A stretch of DNA of 38,395 nt from Bacteroidales bacterium (GCA_023229525.1 JALNZC010000035.1:1-38395); one strand, 5' to 3'. Numbered from the stretch's first letter, positions 17,002 through 25,720 are shown. A program made the numbers and translations. The notes: generated by a model not told the origin, from the sequence alone.

Positions 17002-18069
17002 TCAATCAATCACCACCTTTTTTGTTATTATCCGGTCGGTAAAAAAAGCGGTTAAAAAATACATCCCGGGGATCAGATCAGAAATATCAAGATTTACCTG
17101 ATGACTGCCGGGCATTAACATCCTGGCGGAAAAGGATTTCACGGGTTTGCCATCCACTGAAAACAGTGTCCCATGGAATTCAGTATTTTCATTGGTATTT
17201 ATATCCAGGATTAAAGAGGATGTTGCCGGAACTGGCCTGATTTCAAGCAATGGTTTCTTAAAATCCCTATCACTGATATGAACGGATTGATCCATGAATA
17301 AAATGTCATCCAGATATACTCCACTGCCGCCTCCCGCAGTGGCTTCAAAGCCGAAATGAAAAATCTGTGGCAGGGAGTCAAGCGGGAATGAAAACGATTG
17401 CCAGTCATCAACCGAATAAATGGGGTCAGCTACCTGGATCCAGTCCATATAGTGATAGTAAAAGAGTTTCAGGGTATCCGAATGCCCCTGTACCTGAGGG
17501 ATCCTGCACATGAAACTCACGGTGGGTGTTTGGGCTGATTCGAGATCGATATAGTTCGTGACCAGGTATGATCTGGAATCATTCGAATCGGAGATAAATG
17601 CTGCCGAATGTTCCGGAGAGTAAAAGATGCTGTCGCATAAGGTCCAGTCGTCATTTCCTTCCCCTATACACCCGACCAATTCGTAGTGGTACATAAAAGG
17701 ATGTTCAAAATCGAACAGGACCGGCAATGTCATATTATCATCACAGACAATGTAGACCATTACTGTATCAGATTCACCCGGCGGATCACTGTATTCTGCA
17801 CTCAGACCAATGCAGGTAAAGAAACCGAAGCCCACCGGAATTACATATTCCGTTGCGGTGGTCGAACCGATCGGAATAAGCCTGCCATTAGTAAATCCGG
17901 ACCGGTAAATATTATAATGTGACAAGGATTTGTTTTGGGGAGGTTGCCAATATAACCTGATGAAATCGTTATCGAGCATCGCATGGAAATTTTCCGGTGG
18001 CGGAAAATCCTGACCGTATGAGGTTATCCAGAGACTGATCGATAAAATTATGAGGATTATTTTTTTCAT
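17002..18069 (-). CDS. Fibronectin type III / jelly-roll protein with T9SS sorting domain
   Basis: A 355-residue secreted protein. The signal peptide (IILIILSISLWITSYGQ) precedes a fibronectin type III domain (PPPENFHAMLDNDFIRLYW ... HYNIYRSG). A MAM/jelly-roll-like domain follows, with DFEHPFMYHYE and FHFGFEATAGGGSGVYLDDI, a form common beside T9SS signals. Residues ~275-355 are the type A sorting domain (IRPVPATSSLILDI, MYFLTAFFTDRIITKKVVID). It is probably a cell-surface or released adhesin-like or carbohydrate-binding protein; no catalytic domain is visible. Confidence 0.82.
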   Translation of the reverse strand: MKKIILIILSISLWITSYGQDFPPPENFHAMLDNDFIRLYWQPPQNKSLSHYNIYRSGFTNGRLIPIGSTTATEYVIPVGFGFFTCIGLSAEYSDPPGESDTVMVYIVCDDNMTLPVLFDFEHPFMYHYELVGCIGEGNDDWTLCDSIFYSPEHSAAFISDSNDSRSYLVTNYIDLESAQTPTVSFMCRIPQVQGHSDTLKLFYYHYMDWIQVADPIYSVDDWQSFSFPLDSLPQIFHFGFEATAGGGSGVYLDDILFMDQSVHISDRDFKKPLLEIRPVPATSSLILDINTNENTEFHGTLFSVDGKPVKSFSARMLMPGSHQVNLDISDLIPGMYFLTAFFTDRIITKKVVID

Positions 18070-18127
18070 TTTAATCAGAACGACATGCTTGAATTACATT
18101 ACACAATTCATTCGATTTAGTTGTTCG

Positions 18128-18300
18128 TCAGGGTAAGTTTTTAATAATTTTCTTTTTCCATATGAAACCCCATTTATCTGTTATTGAAACGAAATAGATT
18201 CCGCTTTTAAGGTCTTCGATATCCACGATTAATTTTAATTTATCGATAGCTATTTTTTTTATCCTGTTGCCTAAGATATCAAATCTTCCAGATGGTGAAA
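18128..18300 (-). pseudogene. Second orphan T9SS sorting-domain fragment
   Basis: The minus strand reads GRFDILGNRIKKIAIDKL and continues to DLKSGIYFVSITDKWG and KKKIIKNLP, with a stop at 18128. This is the second half of a type A sorting domain. No protein precedes it: upstream the frame breaks near 18300 (an alternative frame there stops at TGA). The DNA is clearly related to the fragment at 14209-14430, which lacks exactly this closing part. Confidence 0.7.
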
Positions 18301-18387
18301 GTCCTTAATCCTTCGGGGTAGAACCTGCAGTTATTAACAAATATACAGAAACCGCCAACATTGCCTTGTTGTCATTGACATAAAAAG

Positions 18388-19341
18388 TTATTTACTAACA
18401 ATGATCTTTGTTCTGAATAACGGATGATTATTTTTTAGAAGTGTTATGAAATATAGTCCATCAGGAAAACTTTCAAAATTTAATTGATCACCGGAATAAA
18501 TATTATGGATCCTATCCATTTCTTTACCATATATGTTGTTGATATATACATCAGATTCATTGAACTCATCCGGAAAATCAAAGGTTGCATAATGTTGAAC
18601 AGGAACTGGCGTGATTTTGAATCTATTTTTTTCGATCGGATCCTGGATTTGTGTGATAACCAGATTGCATTGATAATTCGTATCAGGATATATGGTCCGG
18701 TTATCTTGTTTAACACAAATCAGGGTTGTCCCACATTCGAACGGCCGTGAAAGAAAGCCGTATTCACCACCCAGTCTGTTCCCAAGCAAACCAAACTCCG
18801 ATCCGATACCTTCTATTAAATAGGCATAGTAGAGGTCGAAATATTGGTTGGGATAGTATCCGAATCTTTTGTGATACGAATTCCCGATCAGAACCGAGTC
18901 TACTATTGTTACGTAAAGATCAAAAGTACCTGTTTCATGTAAAAACGTGTGTGTCAAGGTGTCCCAAAGATGCAGGTCGAAATCATAAAGGAGTTGTTCC
19001 GTCAGACTATCAGTTGGAACAATGTAAACCTTCTTATTTATGCTATCATTCCGGTATGCACCCGCATATTCGCTATAAAATGCCTGGTACAAATCTGTAC
19101 AGAACCCCTGCTGGTTTGTCCAATAAGAAACACCGGAACGAATGATCTTGTTATATGTCTGACCCGCAATTGTGGTATCCCCTAAAATAAAATGCTGGTA
19201 ATCTGAACAACTGTATTGGTATATGCCTTTATATTCTCTCCAAACTGCCTCAGAAGTCGGAAAAGGATGGTAAACACTGGTTTGTGCATTGCAACAAATC
19301 ACAAACAAAAAAATACAGAAAGCAGATAGGATTGATTTCAT
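18388..19341 (-). CDS. T9SS-exported hypothetical protein
   Basis: A 317-residue protein with a signal peptide (MKSILSAFCIFLFVICCNAQ). The ~210-residue middle domain has several Tyr/Asp-rich strands (SCSDYQHFILGDTTIAGQTY, LLYDFDLHLWDT, LLGNRLGGEYGFL), and Cys residues that may pair. I have seen this layout in unnamed Bacteroidota secreted proteins of the form 'time-of-X, DTTIAGQTYNKI'. The C-terminus is a type A sorting domain (NRFKITPVPVQHYATFDF ... DGLYFITL...FRTKIIVSK). The role is unknown. Confidence 0.75.
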   Translation of the reverse strand: MKSILSAFCIFLFVICCNAQTSVYHPFPTSEAVWREYKGIYQYSCSDYQHFILGDTTIAGQTYNKIIRSGVSYWTNQQGFCTDLYQAFYSEYAGAYRNDSINKKVYIVPTDSLTEQLLYDFDLHLWDTLTHTFLHETGTFDLYVTIVDSVLIGNSYHKRFGYYPNQYFDLYYAYLIEGIGSEFGLLGNRLGGEYGFLSRPFECGTTLICVKQDNRTIYPDTNYQCNLVITQIQDPIEKNRFKITPVPVQHYATFDFPDEFNESDVYINNIYGKEMDRIHNIYSGDQLNFESFPDGLYFITLLKNNHPLFRTKIIVSK

Positions 19342-19377
19342 TTTCTCTTGTTTTCTATTGGAAATTTTTCTTGTAAA

Positions 19378-20091
19378 TTACTTTAGCACTTCAATTTCAG
19401 ATATTATTAGCGATTTGTTGAATTTCATATCTGATATTTTTTTCCATCCATGTCCTAACCAATAAATCCATGTATTCGGAACCTTTAATATTTTTGAACT
19501 TGAGCAAACCTGACCATAATTAGTACATATTTCCCAAGTGGATTAATATATGTTTATAGACACGAACCAGGAATGGCGTTTCAGGTTTTCCGCTATTTCG
19601 TGAAATAAAAAAGCTTGCGCTTAAGATTTTTGCATTCTTATACGTTTTAGAATCCATAAAAACAGCTAACTGTGACTTTTGTCCTACCAAACCGCCACCA
19701 TATCCTCTTTTTGTTTCTTAATAATTACCAAGACGGATTTACCGGACGGAATTCCTGCAACTTCAATTTCAGGAAGTGAATATGTATCCGGCTGAAGCTC
19801 AATTGAAACATTTGTATATTTTGATTTTAATGATTCAACGGTAAGTTTTCTGGTTACATAACCTAGTGAGCCGATTCTTATCGTATCTTTTTGATAATCC
19901 GTTGATATTTCAATTTGAAATTTACCTTTGTAATCAGCTGCAACTCCAAGCCCCTTGCTCATTATTTCAATGGTTGCAAATGGAATAATCTTCATGGACC
20001 CGGATTCCGTTACAATTCCTGAAATCTCAATTTCCTGGGCAGATATGCCTTCGAATAGAAAAACAAACAGAATAGTTAAAGACTTGAACAT
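19378..20091 (-). pseudogene. Decayed carboxypeptidase-regulatory-like exported protein
   Basis: The first 135 codons are intact: signal peptide, then a carboxypeptidase-D regulatory-like fold (ISGIVTESGSMKIIPFATIE, GKFQIEIS, GSLGYVTRKLTV). The frame then closes at 19684. Homologous sequence continues in another frame: SQLAVFMDSKTYKNAKILSA and FFISRNSGKPETPFLVRVYK, then after a further break NTWIYWLGHGWKKISDMKF and a stop at 19378. The same order of parts is seen intact in the paralogue at 23859-24728. This gene is therefore broken by at least two lesions. Confidence 0.7.
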
Positions 20092-20178
20092 GTGTTTCTA
20101 TTAAAAACATACACCCCAACGCCTTACTACTAAGGCCTGTACGGATATTTTTGTGATCGCCTTAGCGATCCCGGCGGG

Positions 20179-20200
20179 GCAGCCTACTCGATTAGGCTGC
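20179..20200. repeat. Hairpin at the 3' end of higA, group II intron 3'-end-like
   Basis: GCAGCCTA pairs perfectly with TAGGCTGC around the loop CTCGA-like CTCGAT, followed on the plus strand by GCGTTAAT. The sequence CTACTCGATTAGG followed by GTTAAT recurs at about 23793-23815. It resembles the 3' terminus of group II introns of the type ending CTACTCGATT. The higA stop codon lies inside the hairpin. Confidence 0.5.
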
Positions 20201-20491
20201 GTTAATTTTATATCTCTTTATTGACTTGAATACCTCAACCTTCTCAAACAAAGCTTCTTCCAAATCAAAATCATCTTGAAGCCCCAACCAAAATTTAGCA
20301 GAGGTACCAAAATAATTACTCAATCTTAAAGCAGTATCTGCTGTGATTCTTCTTCTCCCCTTTATGATTTCACTAATCCTGGTTTGCGGAATTTTAATAT
20401 CGTTAGATAACCGGTATGCAGAAATATTCATTGGAATTAAAAACTCCTCCAATAAAACTTCGCCAGGATGTATGTTTTGCAGTTTGTCCAT
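20192..20491 (-). CDS. higA: HigA-type antitoxin (XRE family)
   Basis: A 99-residue HTH antitoxin beginning in the HigA/VapI style (NIHPGEVLLEEFLIPMNIS). The helix-turn-helix is about residues 24-52 (YRLSNDIKIPQTRISEIIKG), followed by RRRITADTALRLSNYFGTS. It binds and neutralises HigB and represses the operon. It starts 7 bp after the higB stop, the usual toxin-first order. The last three residues and the stop are supplied by the hairpin at 20179-20200, so the natural C-terminus may have been altered by an insertion. Confidence 0.9.
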   Translation of the reverse strand: MDKLQNIHPGEVLLEEFLIPMNISAYRLSNDIKIPQTRISEIIKGRRRITADTALRLSNYFGTSAKFWLGLQDDFDLEEALFEKVEVFKSIKRYKINAA

Positions 20492-20498
20492 ATTTCAA

Positions 20499-20783
20499 TT
20501 ATTTATGATAATCAATAATTTCAACCTCAAATGAATGCCCGCTATGCCATTTAAAAATAACCCTCCATTGATCATTAATTCTCATGCTGTGAAAATCTTT
20601 AAGTTCTCCAGAAAGTCTTTCTAATCTGTTTGGTGGAGGTATCTTAAGATCACTAATTGAAACAGAATTATTCAGCATTCTTAATTTCCTTCTTCCTATG
20701 TTCTGAATTTCAAATGGAAGTTTTGCTAATCGAATTCCATCCCAAATTTTTGCAGTTTCTTCTGACCCGAATGATTTTATCAT
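20499..20783 (-). CDS. higB: HigB/RelE-type mRNA interferase toxin
   Basis: A 94-residue RelE-superfamily toxin. Recognisable features are IKSFGSEETAKIWDG at the start, a basic helix (IGRRKLRMLN), the PPPNRLERLSG turn, and the terminal strands MRINDQWRVIFKW and EVEIIDYHK. HigB cleaves mRNA on the ribosome. It is first in a two-gene operon with higA. An attC-like GGCGTTAGTATC sequence lies 30 bp upstream, and a long dyad with a GTTGGCA end lies at 20866-20995. Confidence 0.9.
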   Translation of the reverse strand: MIKSFGSEETAKIWDGIRLAKLPFEIQNIGRRKLRMLNNSVSISDLKIPPPNRLERLSGELKDFHSMRINDQWRVIFKWHSGHSFEVEIIDYHK

Positions 20784-20865
20784 GCTTCCGAATTACGATA
20801 CTAACGCCAAAGGTTAGTAATTTTTACAGAGAAAGCAAGTTTTGTTAATAAAATTAATACAGCCT

Positions 20866-20995
20866 GACGTTTTGCGGATTTGCGTTCTAGCGGGCTTTTT
20901 AGCACTGCACTTGATACGAAGAACCTCACTTCAATTATACGAAAAACTATCCTACGAAGCACGTCACCCCGCCTGACGCAAAGCCGGTGTTGGCA
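20866..20995. repeat. Long imperfect dyad upstream of higBA (attC-like)
   Basis: CGGATTTGCGT (20875-20885) pairs with ACGCAAAGCCG (20976-20986), 9 of 11. The spacer of ~90 nt is itself partly palindromic. The site ends GGTGTTGGCA, which is like the R' box of attC sites. I recall near-identical sequences in other Bacteroidota intergenic regions, so it is probably a dispersed repeat. The rest of 20784-21099 holds nothing else. Confidence 0.45.
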
Positions 20996-21099
20996 GCTGG
21001 ACTTTGGTTATTCATTCGTCATATTTTCCAATTCTTTCGGCAAATTCTTTCTCAGGCAATCCGTTCTCAAATTCAAATTTAGAGCTGTCTGTATAAAAA

Positions 21100-21669
<570 letters not shown>

Positions 21670-21740
21670 AATGTGTTATTATGATTTGCTATAATATCTT
21701 GTAATTGGTTTTGTGCCATGCCGGGTGGAGCGGTCGTTTA

Positions 21741-21748
21741 CAAAACTA
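21741..21748 (-). promoter_or_regulatory. Possible -7 box for the DUF4256 gene
   Basis: TAGTTTTG on the minus strand matches TAnnTTTG. It lies 72 bp before the DUF4256 ATG. No convincing -33 TTG at the right distance, so the assignment is tentative. Confidence 0.3.
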
Positions 21749-21775
21749 TATACAAGTCATTTTTACTTAAAGTTG

Positions 21776-22498
21776 TTAGTTAAGAATAAACCAGTTTACA
21801 AGGGTATCAGTCGTGATAAATGTATCACCATTGCAGGTAAGAGAATTAGCATCCCGGATTGCTTTTGAAATAATCATATCTTCTCTTTTGCTTACACCAC
21901 GATTGGCATAGTTAGAAAAAAGGGCATCAGTCATGACATCAAAGAAAGATACCATCCTCCCCTGATGGGTTGGATCATTGACAATCACTGAAATATCTGA
22001 CATGGTTTGCGACCCGATATGAGTACCCAACTGTTCACCCGCTATTATCTTTTCATCCACGTTGCGTTGTACCAGTGAATTTATGTGGAAGATGGAGAAT
22101 CGAAATGCCGGATAGTCATCGGATGCTATTTCAATTTTTGTACCTGCCCATTCTTCCTCAACTCTGGTAATTTTGCCAGTAACAGGGGAATAGATTTTGA
22201 CTGTTGACCAATCCACATCGCTTTTGGGCTCAAAATAATGTTTCATACTTCTGCAGTGCTCGAAAACATCAGAATAATCATGCCCGACAGATGACCTGAA
22301 TTTTGAAATCCGGTAAATTTTATCCAGTTCTATGTAATTCGTTCCAACGAATTTTGGAATGCCGCTCTTATCAATATCCCATGTATCCTGTGTATTCTGT
22401 TGATTTTCGGTTTTCTTTGAACATCCTGTTATCATGGCTTCCAAAGAGAATAAAAAGAGTATAAGAATTGAAATTAAATTATGTTTCATCATATTCAT
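21776..22498 (-). CDS. Lipoprotein with degenerate M23/LytM-like domain
   Basis: A 240-residue protein with lipobox MITGC near residue 26. The segment IYSPVTGKITRVEEEW..TKIEIASDDY ... FSIFHINSLV ... KIIAGEQLGTH has the strand order of a lysostaphin-type (M23) beta core: turn G-x-I, then an H-containing strand, then V-x-AG-x-xG. The usual zinc ligands HxxxD and HxH are not complete, so it is probably non-catalytic and may bind wall or regulate a hydrolase. It starts 8 bp after the stomatin-like gene, so the two form an operon. Confidence 0.6.
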   Translation of the reverse strand: MNMMKHNLISILILFLFSLEAMITGCSKKTENQQNTQDTWDIDKSGIPKFVGTNYIELDKIYRISKFRSSVGHDYSDVFEHCRSMKHYFEPKSDVDWSTVKIYSPVTGKITRVEEEWAGTKIEIASDDYPAFRFSIFHINSLVQRNVDEKIIAGEQLGTHIGSQTMSDISVIVNDPTHQGRMVSFFDVMTDALFSNYANRGVSKREDMIISKAIRDANSLTCNGDTFITTDTLVNWFILN

Positions 22499-22506
22499 TT
22501 ATCTTT

Positions 22507-23421
22507 TTATTGATGAAATTCATCCTCTTTTTTGGCTTGCTCTTTTTTCAACTCCATGGTCAGCGCTGTTATCCCTGCGAGACCGCCCAATTGCATGGTC
22601 TCCACCGCTGAACTGGGTACGATTACGATTGTGGAATTCTGTTTTAAACCCTCATACAGCATGTTCATTGCTCTTAGATGTAAAGCGATAGGATTGTCGG
22701 AATATGTTTTAGCTGCTTCTCCGAATTTCTCAGCTACCTGTCGTTCCGAATCTCCAAGGATCACTCGGGCCTGCCGTTCTCTTTCAGCCTGTGCCTGCAT
22801 CGACATCGCATCCTCCAAAGCCGGAGGGATTAGTACATCCTTAACCTCCACCGAAATAACATTGACGCCCCATGGTTCGGTACGCTCATCAATGATCTTC
22901 TGTAGCTCCTTACTGATTTTCTCCCTGCCTTCCAGCATGTCTGAAAGCATGGTCTTACCGATGACATCCCGAAGAGCCGTTTGCGATGCCCAGCTTATTG
23001 CGCTTTGATAGTCGGCTACATCAAGGGCTGCTTTTTTAGGATCAATAACTTTCCAGAAAAGAACGGCATCAACATCCACCGGTACCGTATCTTTAGTAAG
23101 GGTTTTCTCTGTCTTGAAAGTTGTTGTGATCACGCGGGTGTCAATCCAGTATGGTATAGCGTCAATGACCGGGATTATAAAAAACAGCCCGGGTCCTTTA
23201 AGGGAATGAAAATTCCCCAACCGCAGTATCACTGCCTTTTCCCATTGATCTGCAACCTTGGTTGCAGAAGATGCAATAGCAGCGATAATGAAGGAAATGA
23301 TTCCGATCCAAACACTTCCGGTGTTATGAGCCGAAATATAATATGATACATAGGATAATCCTGCACCGATGGCCAGAATAACTATGAATATCAGCATTGA
23401 AAAATAATTGATTCTTCTCAT
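22507..23421 (-). CDS. SPFH/stomatin-family (slipin) membrane protein
   Basis: A 304-residue protein. The ATG at 23421 is preferred over 23436 because GGAGGT lies eight bases before it and overlaps the alternative start. Two N-terminal hydrophobic segments (about residues 5-27 and 37-52) anchor it, followed by an SPFH/PHB domain (ADQWEKAVILRLGNFHSLKGPGLFF ... VPVDVDAVLFWKV ... AISWASQTALRDVIG). After this comes the Ala/Glu-rich coiled region with EDAMSMQAQAERERQARVI. Slipins form oligomeric scaffolds that organise membrane microdomains and often control proteases or channels. No NfeD partner gene is adjacent; instead the downstream lipoprotein (8-bp gap) is the likely partner. Confidence 0.9.
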   Translation of the reverse strand: MRRINYFSMLIFIVILAIGAGLSYVSYYISAHNTGSVWIGIISFIIAAIASSATKVADQWEKAVILRLGNFHSLKGPGLFFIIPVIDAIPYWIDTRVITTTFKTEKTLTKDTVPVDVDAVLFWKVIDPKKAALDVADYQSAISWASQTALRDVIGKTMLSDMLEGREKISKELQKIIDERTEPWGVNVISVEVKDVLIPPALEDAMSMQAQAERERQARVILGDSERQVAEKFGEAAKTYSDNPIALHLRAMNMLYEGLKQNSTIVIVPSSAVETMQLGGLAGITALTMELKKEQAKKEDEFHQ

Positions 23422-23714
23422 TTTAATTACCTCCATAATTTAAGTTTAAAGCATGAGATTGTTTGCAGGTTCCCTTGGAATTCAAATATAACACAATTTT
23501 ATGAAATTTCCAACGATTGGACCTGATAAAAACTCCGGATCGTTCATTTACGTCTCCATTATACCGTCAAAACGGTATGAATTTACCTTCGATTGAATGC
23601 TACGTGAAAGCTACAGCCCAAAGCCCGATCCTGAAAACTACGATCACCATGAATCGCATGGCAAAACGGGGCTATCAATCAATGGTTGATTACTATCTGA
23701 AAGTTTCCCCATAG

Positions 23715-23815
23715 TTTAATGAACCGCTGATTACGTGACCCATACGATCAGTGGTGTGTGAGGTTCTCTCCGTCGGCGATGCTGACGGGGCGGCCCACTC
23801 GATTAGGCAACGTTA
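23715..23815 (+). ncRNA. Group II intron 3'-end remnant (domain V/VI-like)
   Basis: CCGCTGAT (about 23725-23732) pairs with ATCAGTGG around TACGTGACCCATACG. This resembles domain V of the group II introns that have CCGTAT...ATACGG arms, an ACCCGTACG-like asymmetric centre and the TGTGAGAGG tail. A GC-rich domain VI-like hairpin follows (CCGTCGGCGATGCTGACGG), then CCCACTCGATTAGG. The intron body and RT are missing; the 65-codon frame upstream (23517-23714) shows no RT motif. The 3' exon starts at about CAACGTTAAT, near the 3' end of the downstream gene. Confidence 0.4.
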
Positions 23816-23858
23816 ATCTTTATTTTCAAAATATTCAATCAAAAACCTATAATATATT

Positions 23859-24728
23859 TCAATGTTCCTGAATTGTCAGATAAAAGGATGGACTTTGAGT
23901 TTTGTAACGAGACCATTTATCTTCATTTGCATTTTTTGTATAAAAACATCCTTGTTTTTCCTTCACATTCAAAAGTACATTATTAGCGACCGGTTGATTT
24001 GAATTACTGAACTTTACGGCCATCTCAGGATGTGCTCCAATAACCTTTATCCATTCTATTGTCAAGGCAATATCCTCCTTAAACACCAAATTATATTTAT
24101 TTAAATCTATGTTTACCCACCCTGATTTTTTTGTAATAAGTAGCAATATATTTTCGTTAAGCAATTCATTTGCAGGCAGACCATTAATGATGTTGCGTAT
24201 GTGTAACCTAAATAAACAACTGTCAAAAGATTGCATCCAAACACGTATGTGCAGACTTTTCAATTTGACATTTTGATTTCCGAGTACTATTTTTAATCCT
24301 TGCTCTGAACCCTTACCAAATTCAGTCCCACTCCATCCACAAACACGACCTGGTTTAGTAAAATCAGTAGTGCCAACTTTTTTCAATTTACCTGAAAAAG
24401 GTTTGATAATCACCTCTGCTAAAGTAATCGGCTCGTTTGTGAGGTATATTACATTCTTTCTATTAGAAAGTTCCTCTAATAAAAATGTTTGTGATATATA
24501 TCCTATCATTGAAAACCGAACTATGGCCTTCTTAGATTGCCCATTGACTTCGAAACTGAATTCACCTTTCTCGTTAGAAATAGTTCCAAAAGGTGATTCA
24601 ACAACTCCTATGCTCACGTATTCCAAAGGATAACCATTAGAAGAATCAAGAACTTTACCTGTAATTATCTGGCAATGTAACTGAATAGAAAGAAGTGAAA
24701 ACAGAATTAAACTCGGAAGAAATTTCAT
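23859..24728 (-). CDS. Carboxypeptidase-regulatory-like domain exported protein
   Basis: A 289-residue protein from the ATG at 24728, which begins the signal peptide (MKFLPSLILFSLLSIQLHCQ). An in-frame start further upstream would translate group II intron domain V and is rejected. The N-terminal half is a carboxypeptidase-D regulatory-like fold (ITGKVLDSSNGYPLEYVSIG, GTISNEKGEFSFEV, AIVRFSMIGY). The C-terminal half has a jelly-roll-like pattern (LKSLHIRVWMQSFDSCLFRL, WVNIDLNKYNLVF, ALTIEWIKV). The same combination is decayed at 19378-20091. It is likely a cell-envelope protein of unknown function. Confidence 0.75.
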   Translation of the reverse strand: MKFLPSLILFSLLSIQLHCQIITGKVLDSSNGYPLEYVSIGVVESPFGTISNEKGEFSFEVNGQSKKAIVRFSMIGYISQTFLLEELSNRKNVIYLTNEPITLAEVIIKPFSGKLKKVGTTDFTKPGRVCGWSGTEFGKGSEQGLKIVLGNQNVKLKSLHIRVWMQSFDSCLFRLHIRNIINGLPANELLNENILLLITKKSGWVNIDLNKYNLVFKEDIALTIEWIKVIGAHPEMAVKFSNSNQPVANNVLLNVKEKQGCFYTKNANEDKWSRYKTQSPSFYLTIQEH

Positions 24729-24764
24729 GATATAATTCTTGTTCGTTATATGTATCGACGGTCT

Positions 24765-24840
24765 AGTCGGGTAACGCAGGTGGGTTACCCCGCCCTTGTC
24801 CCCTAAGAACCGTACTTGATAGTTTCCCATCATACGGCTC
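24765..24840 (-). ncRNA. Group II intron domains V and VI
   Basis: On the minus strand 24840-24807 is a 34-nt domain V: GAGCCGTATGATGGG, a AAAC loop side and CAAGTACGGTTC, with the conserved GAGCCGTAT/GTACGGTTC arms. After TTAGGGGACAAGGGC comes domain VI, GGGTAAC paired with GTTACCC, and the sequence CCGACTA, at which the intron probably ends. It follows directly after a truncated group II RT on the same strand. Confidence 0.8.
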
Positions 24841-24886
24841 AGGTTCTCCAAAGGCGGATTAAACCACCTGGCAATTTACAAAATAT

Positions 24887-25440
24887 TCAGATCACGTATT
24901 TAAACCTTAACCTGTTGACGAAGTACTTATCCCAGGCCATGTCAAAAGGATTGGCGTTTCCGTATATGAGCCTGTGGCGTTTGATATGGAAGCAGGCAAA
25001 CATACGGAGCAAGATAGTCTTACCATCGTCGAATTTGCCGAAAAACTGCCATTTCCGCATGCCAATTCTTATAAAAAGAAGAGAAACGATTTTCCTGTAA
25101 CCGAGATTATTATGTCTTCTTCGAGCCCAGTTCCATATATTGCGCCACAGGATTCTGTCCTATTTCTAAAATGTACGCTTAGAACAAACGCGCTTGGGGT
25201 AATTTGCCCATCCGGTGATGACCGGGTTCAGGTTTCGGATTAAGACTGCTGCTTGTGAACCCCTGTGTTTCACAATGATACCTTCAACTTTTCTTTCACC
25301 GATCTGATTGCGTCTTTCGATGGACGGATAAGGAGTCTCCCGCAAGAATACATTCTTATGTTCTGACCAAGGAAGTCGAATCCTTCGGTGATATGGGTAA
25401 TTGTCGTTTTCTCCGGTGATAGCCGTAACCGGCATTGTCC
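24887..25440 (-). pseudogene. 3' part of a group II intron reverse transcriptase (LtrA-like), frameshifted
   Basis: The minus strand encodes LRLSPEKTTITHITEGFDFLG and KLLIRPSKDAIRSV-type sequence, the end of the RT thumb. After a frameshift near 25270 comes NLNPVITGWANYPKRVCSK (maturase domain X) and, in a third frame, ILWRNIWNWARRRHNN ... NANPFDMAWDKYFVNR ending at 24887. The polymerase domain with YxDD is missing. At its 5' side the RT sequence is fused at about 25445 to the right-end repeat R1, so a deletion or recombination between an intron and a mobile module has occurred. Confidence 0.8.
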
Positions 25441-25455
25441 CCGGTGCCGGATACT

Positions 25456-25712
25456 GTATTGTCTGACGTAATAATAATATCCGGATGATACCAATTGATG
25501 GTCAAAATGCTTTTCACAGCAGCTTATGTTTGCTATCTTTTGCCCACAATTTAATACCGGTTCCGTCAACGGTCACTTATGTTCCCATCTATCAACCCCT
25601 GAGAAATAATTGAATCTCCCCGTGGCTTAAATCCGCTAATAGCAAGCGGTTGAGTTTAGTTCAACGGAGGTCTTTTATGCAGTGAAAAACTGCATTAAGA
25701 CCTTTCTGTTAG
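25456..25712 (+). repeat. Right-end repeat R1 of the modular array
   Basis: A 257-bp block with three further copies (29013, 33016, 34871). It contains, in order: GTATTGTCTGACGTAATAAT, a conserved noncoding body, the hairpin CCGCT...AGCGG (near 25634-25650), a terminal inverted-repeat-like GAGTTTAGTTCAAC, a long stem GGTCTTTTATGCAGT/ACTGCATTAAGACC and a final GTTAG at 25708-25712, where similarity to the other copies stops. In R1 the stem base is GGTC/GACC, while R2 and R4 have GGGC/GCCC. No left end precedes it in the window; it is fused to intron RT sequence. Confidence 0.9.
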
Positions 25713-25720
25713 AGGCAGTG

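Noticed and set aside
23517..23714. 65-codon plus-strand frame upstream of the intron-end-like sequence
   Set aside because: It could be the tail of a decayed protein, but no motif of an RT or other family was seen; not enough support to call.
24729..24851. Upstream in-frame extension of the carboxypeptidase-regulatory-like protein
   Set aside because: The extension is intron domain V/VI in translation; the signal peptide starts at 24728.
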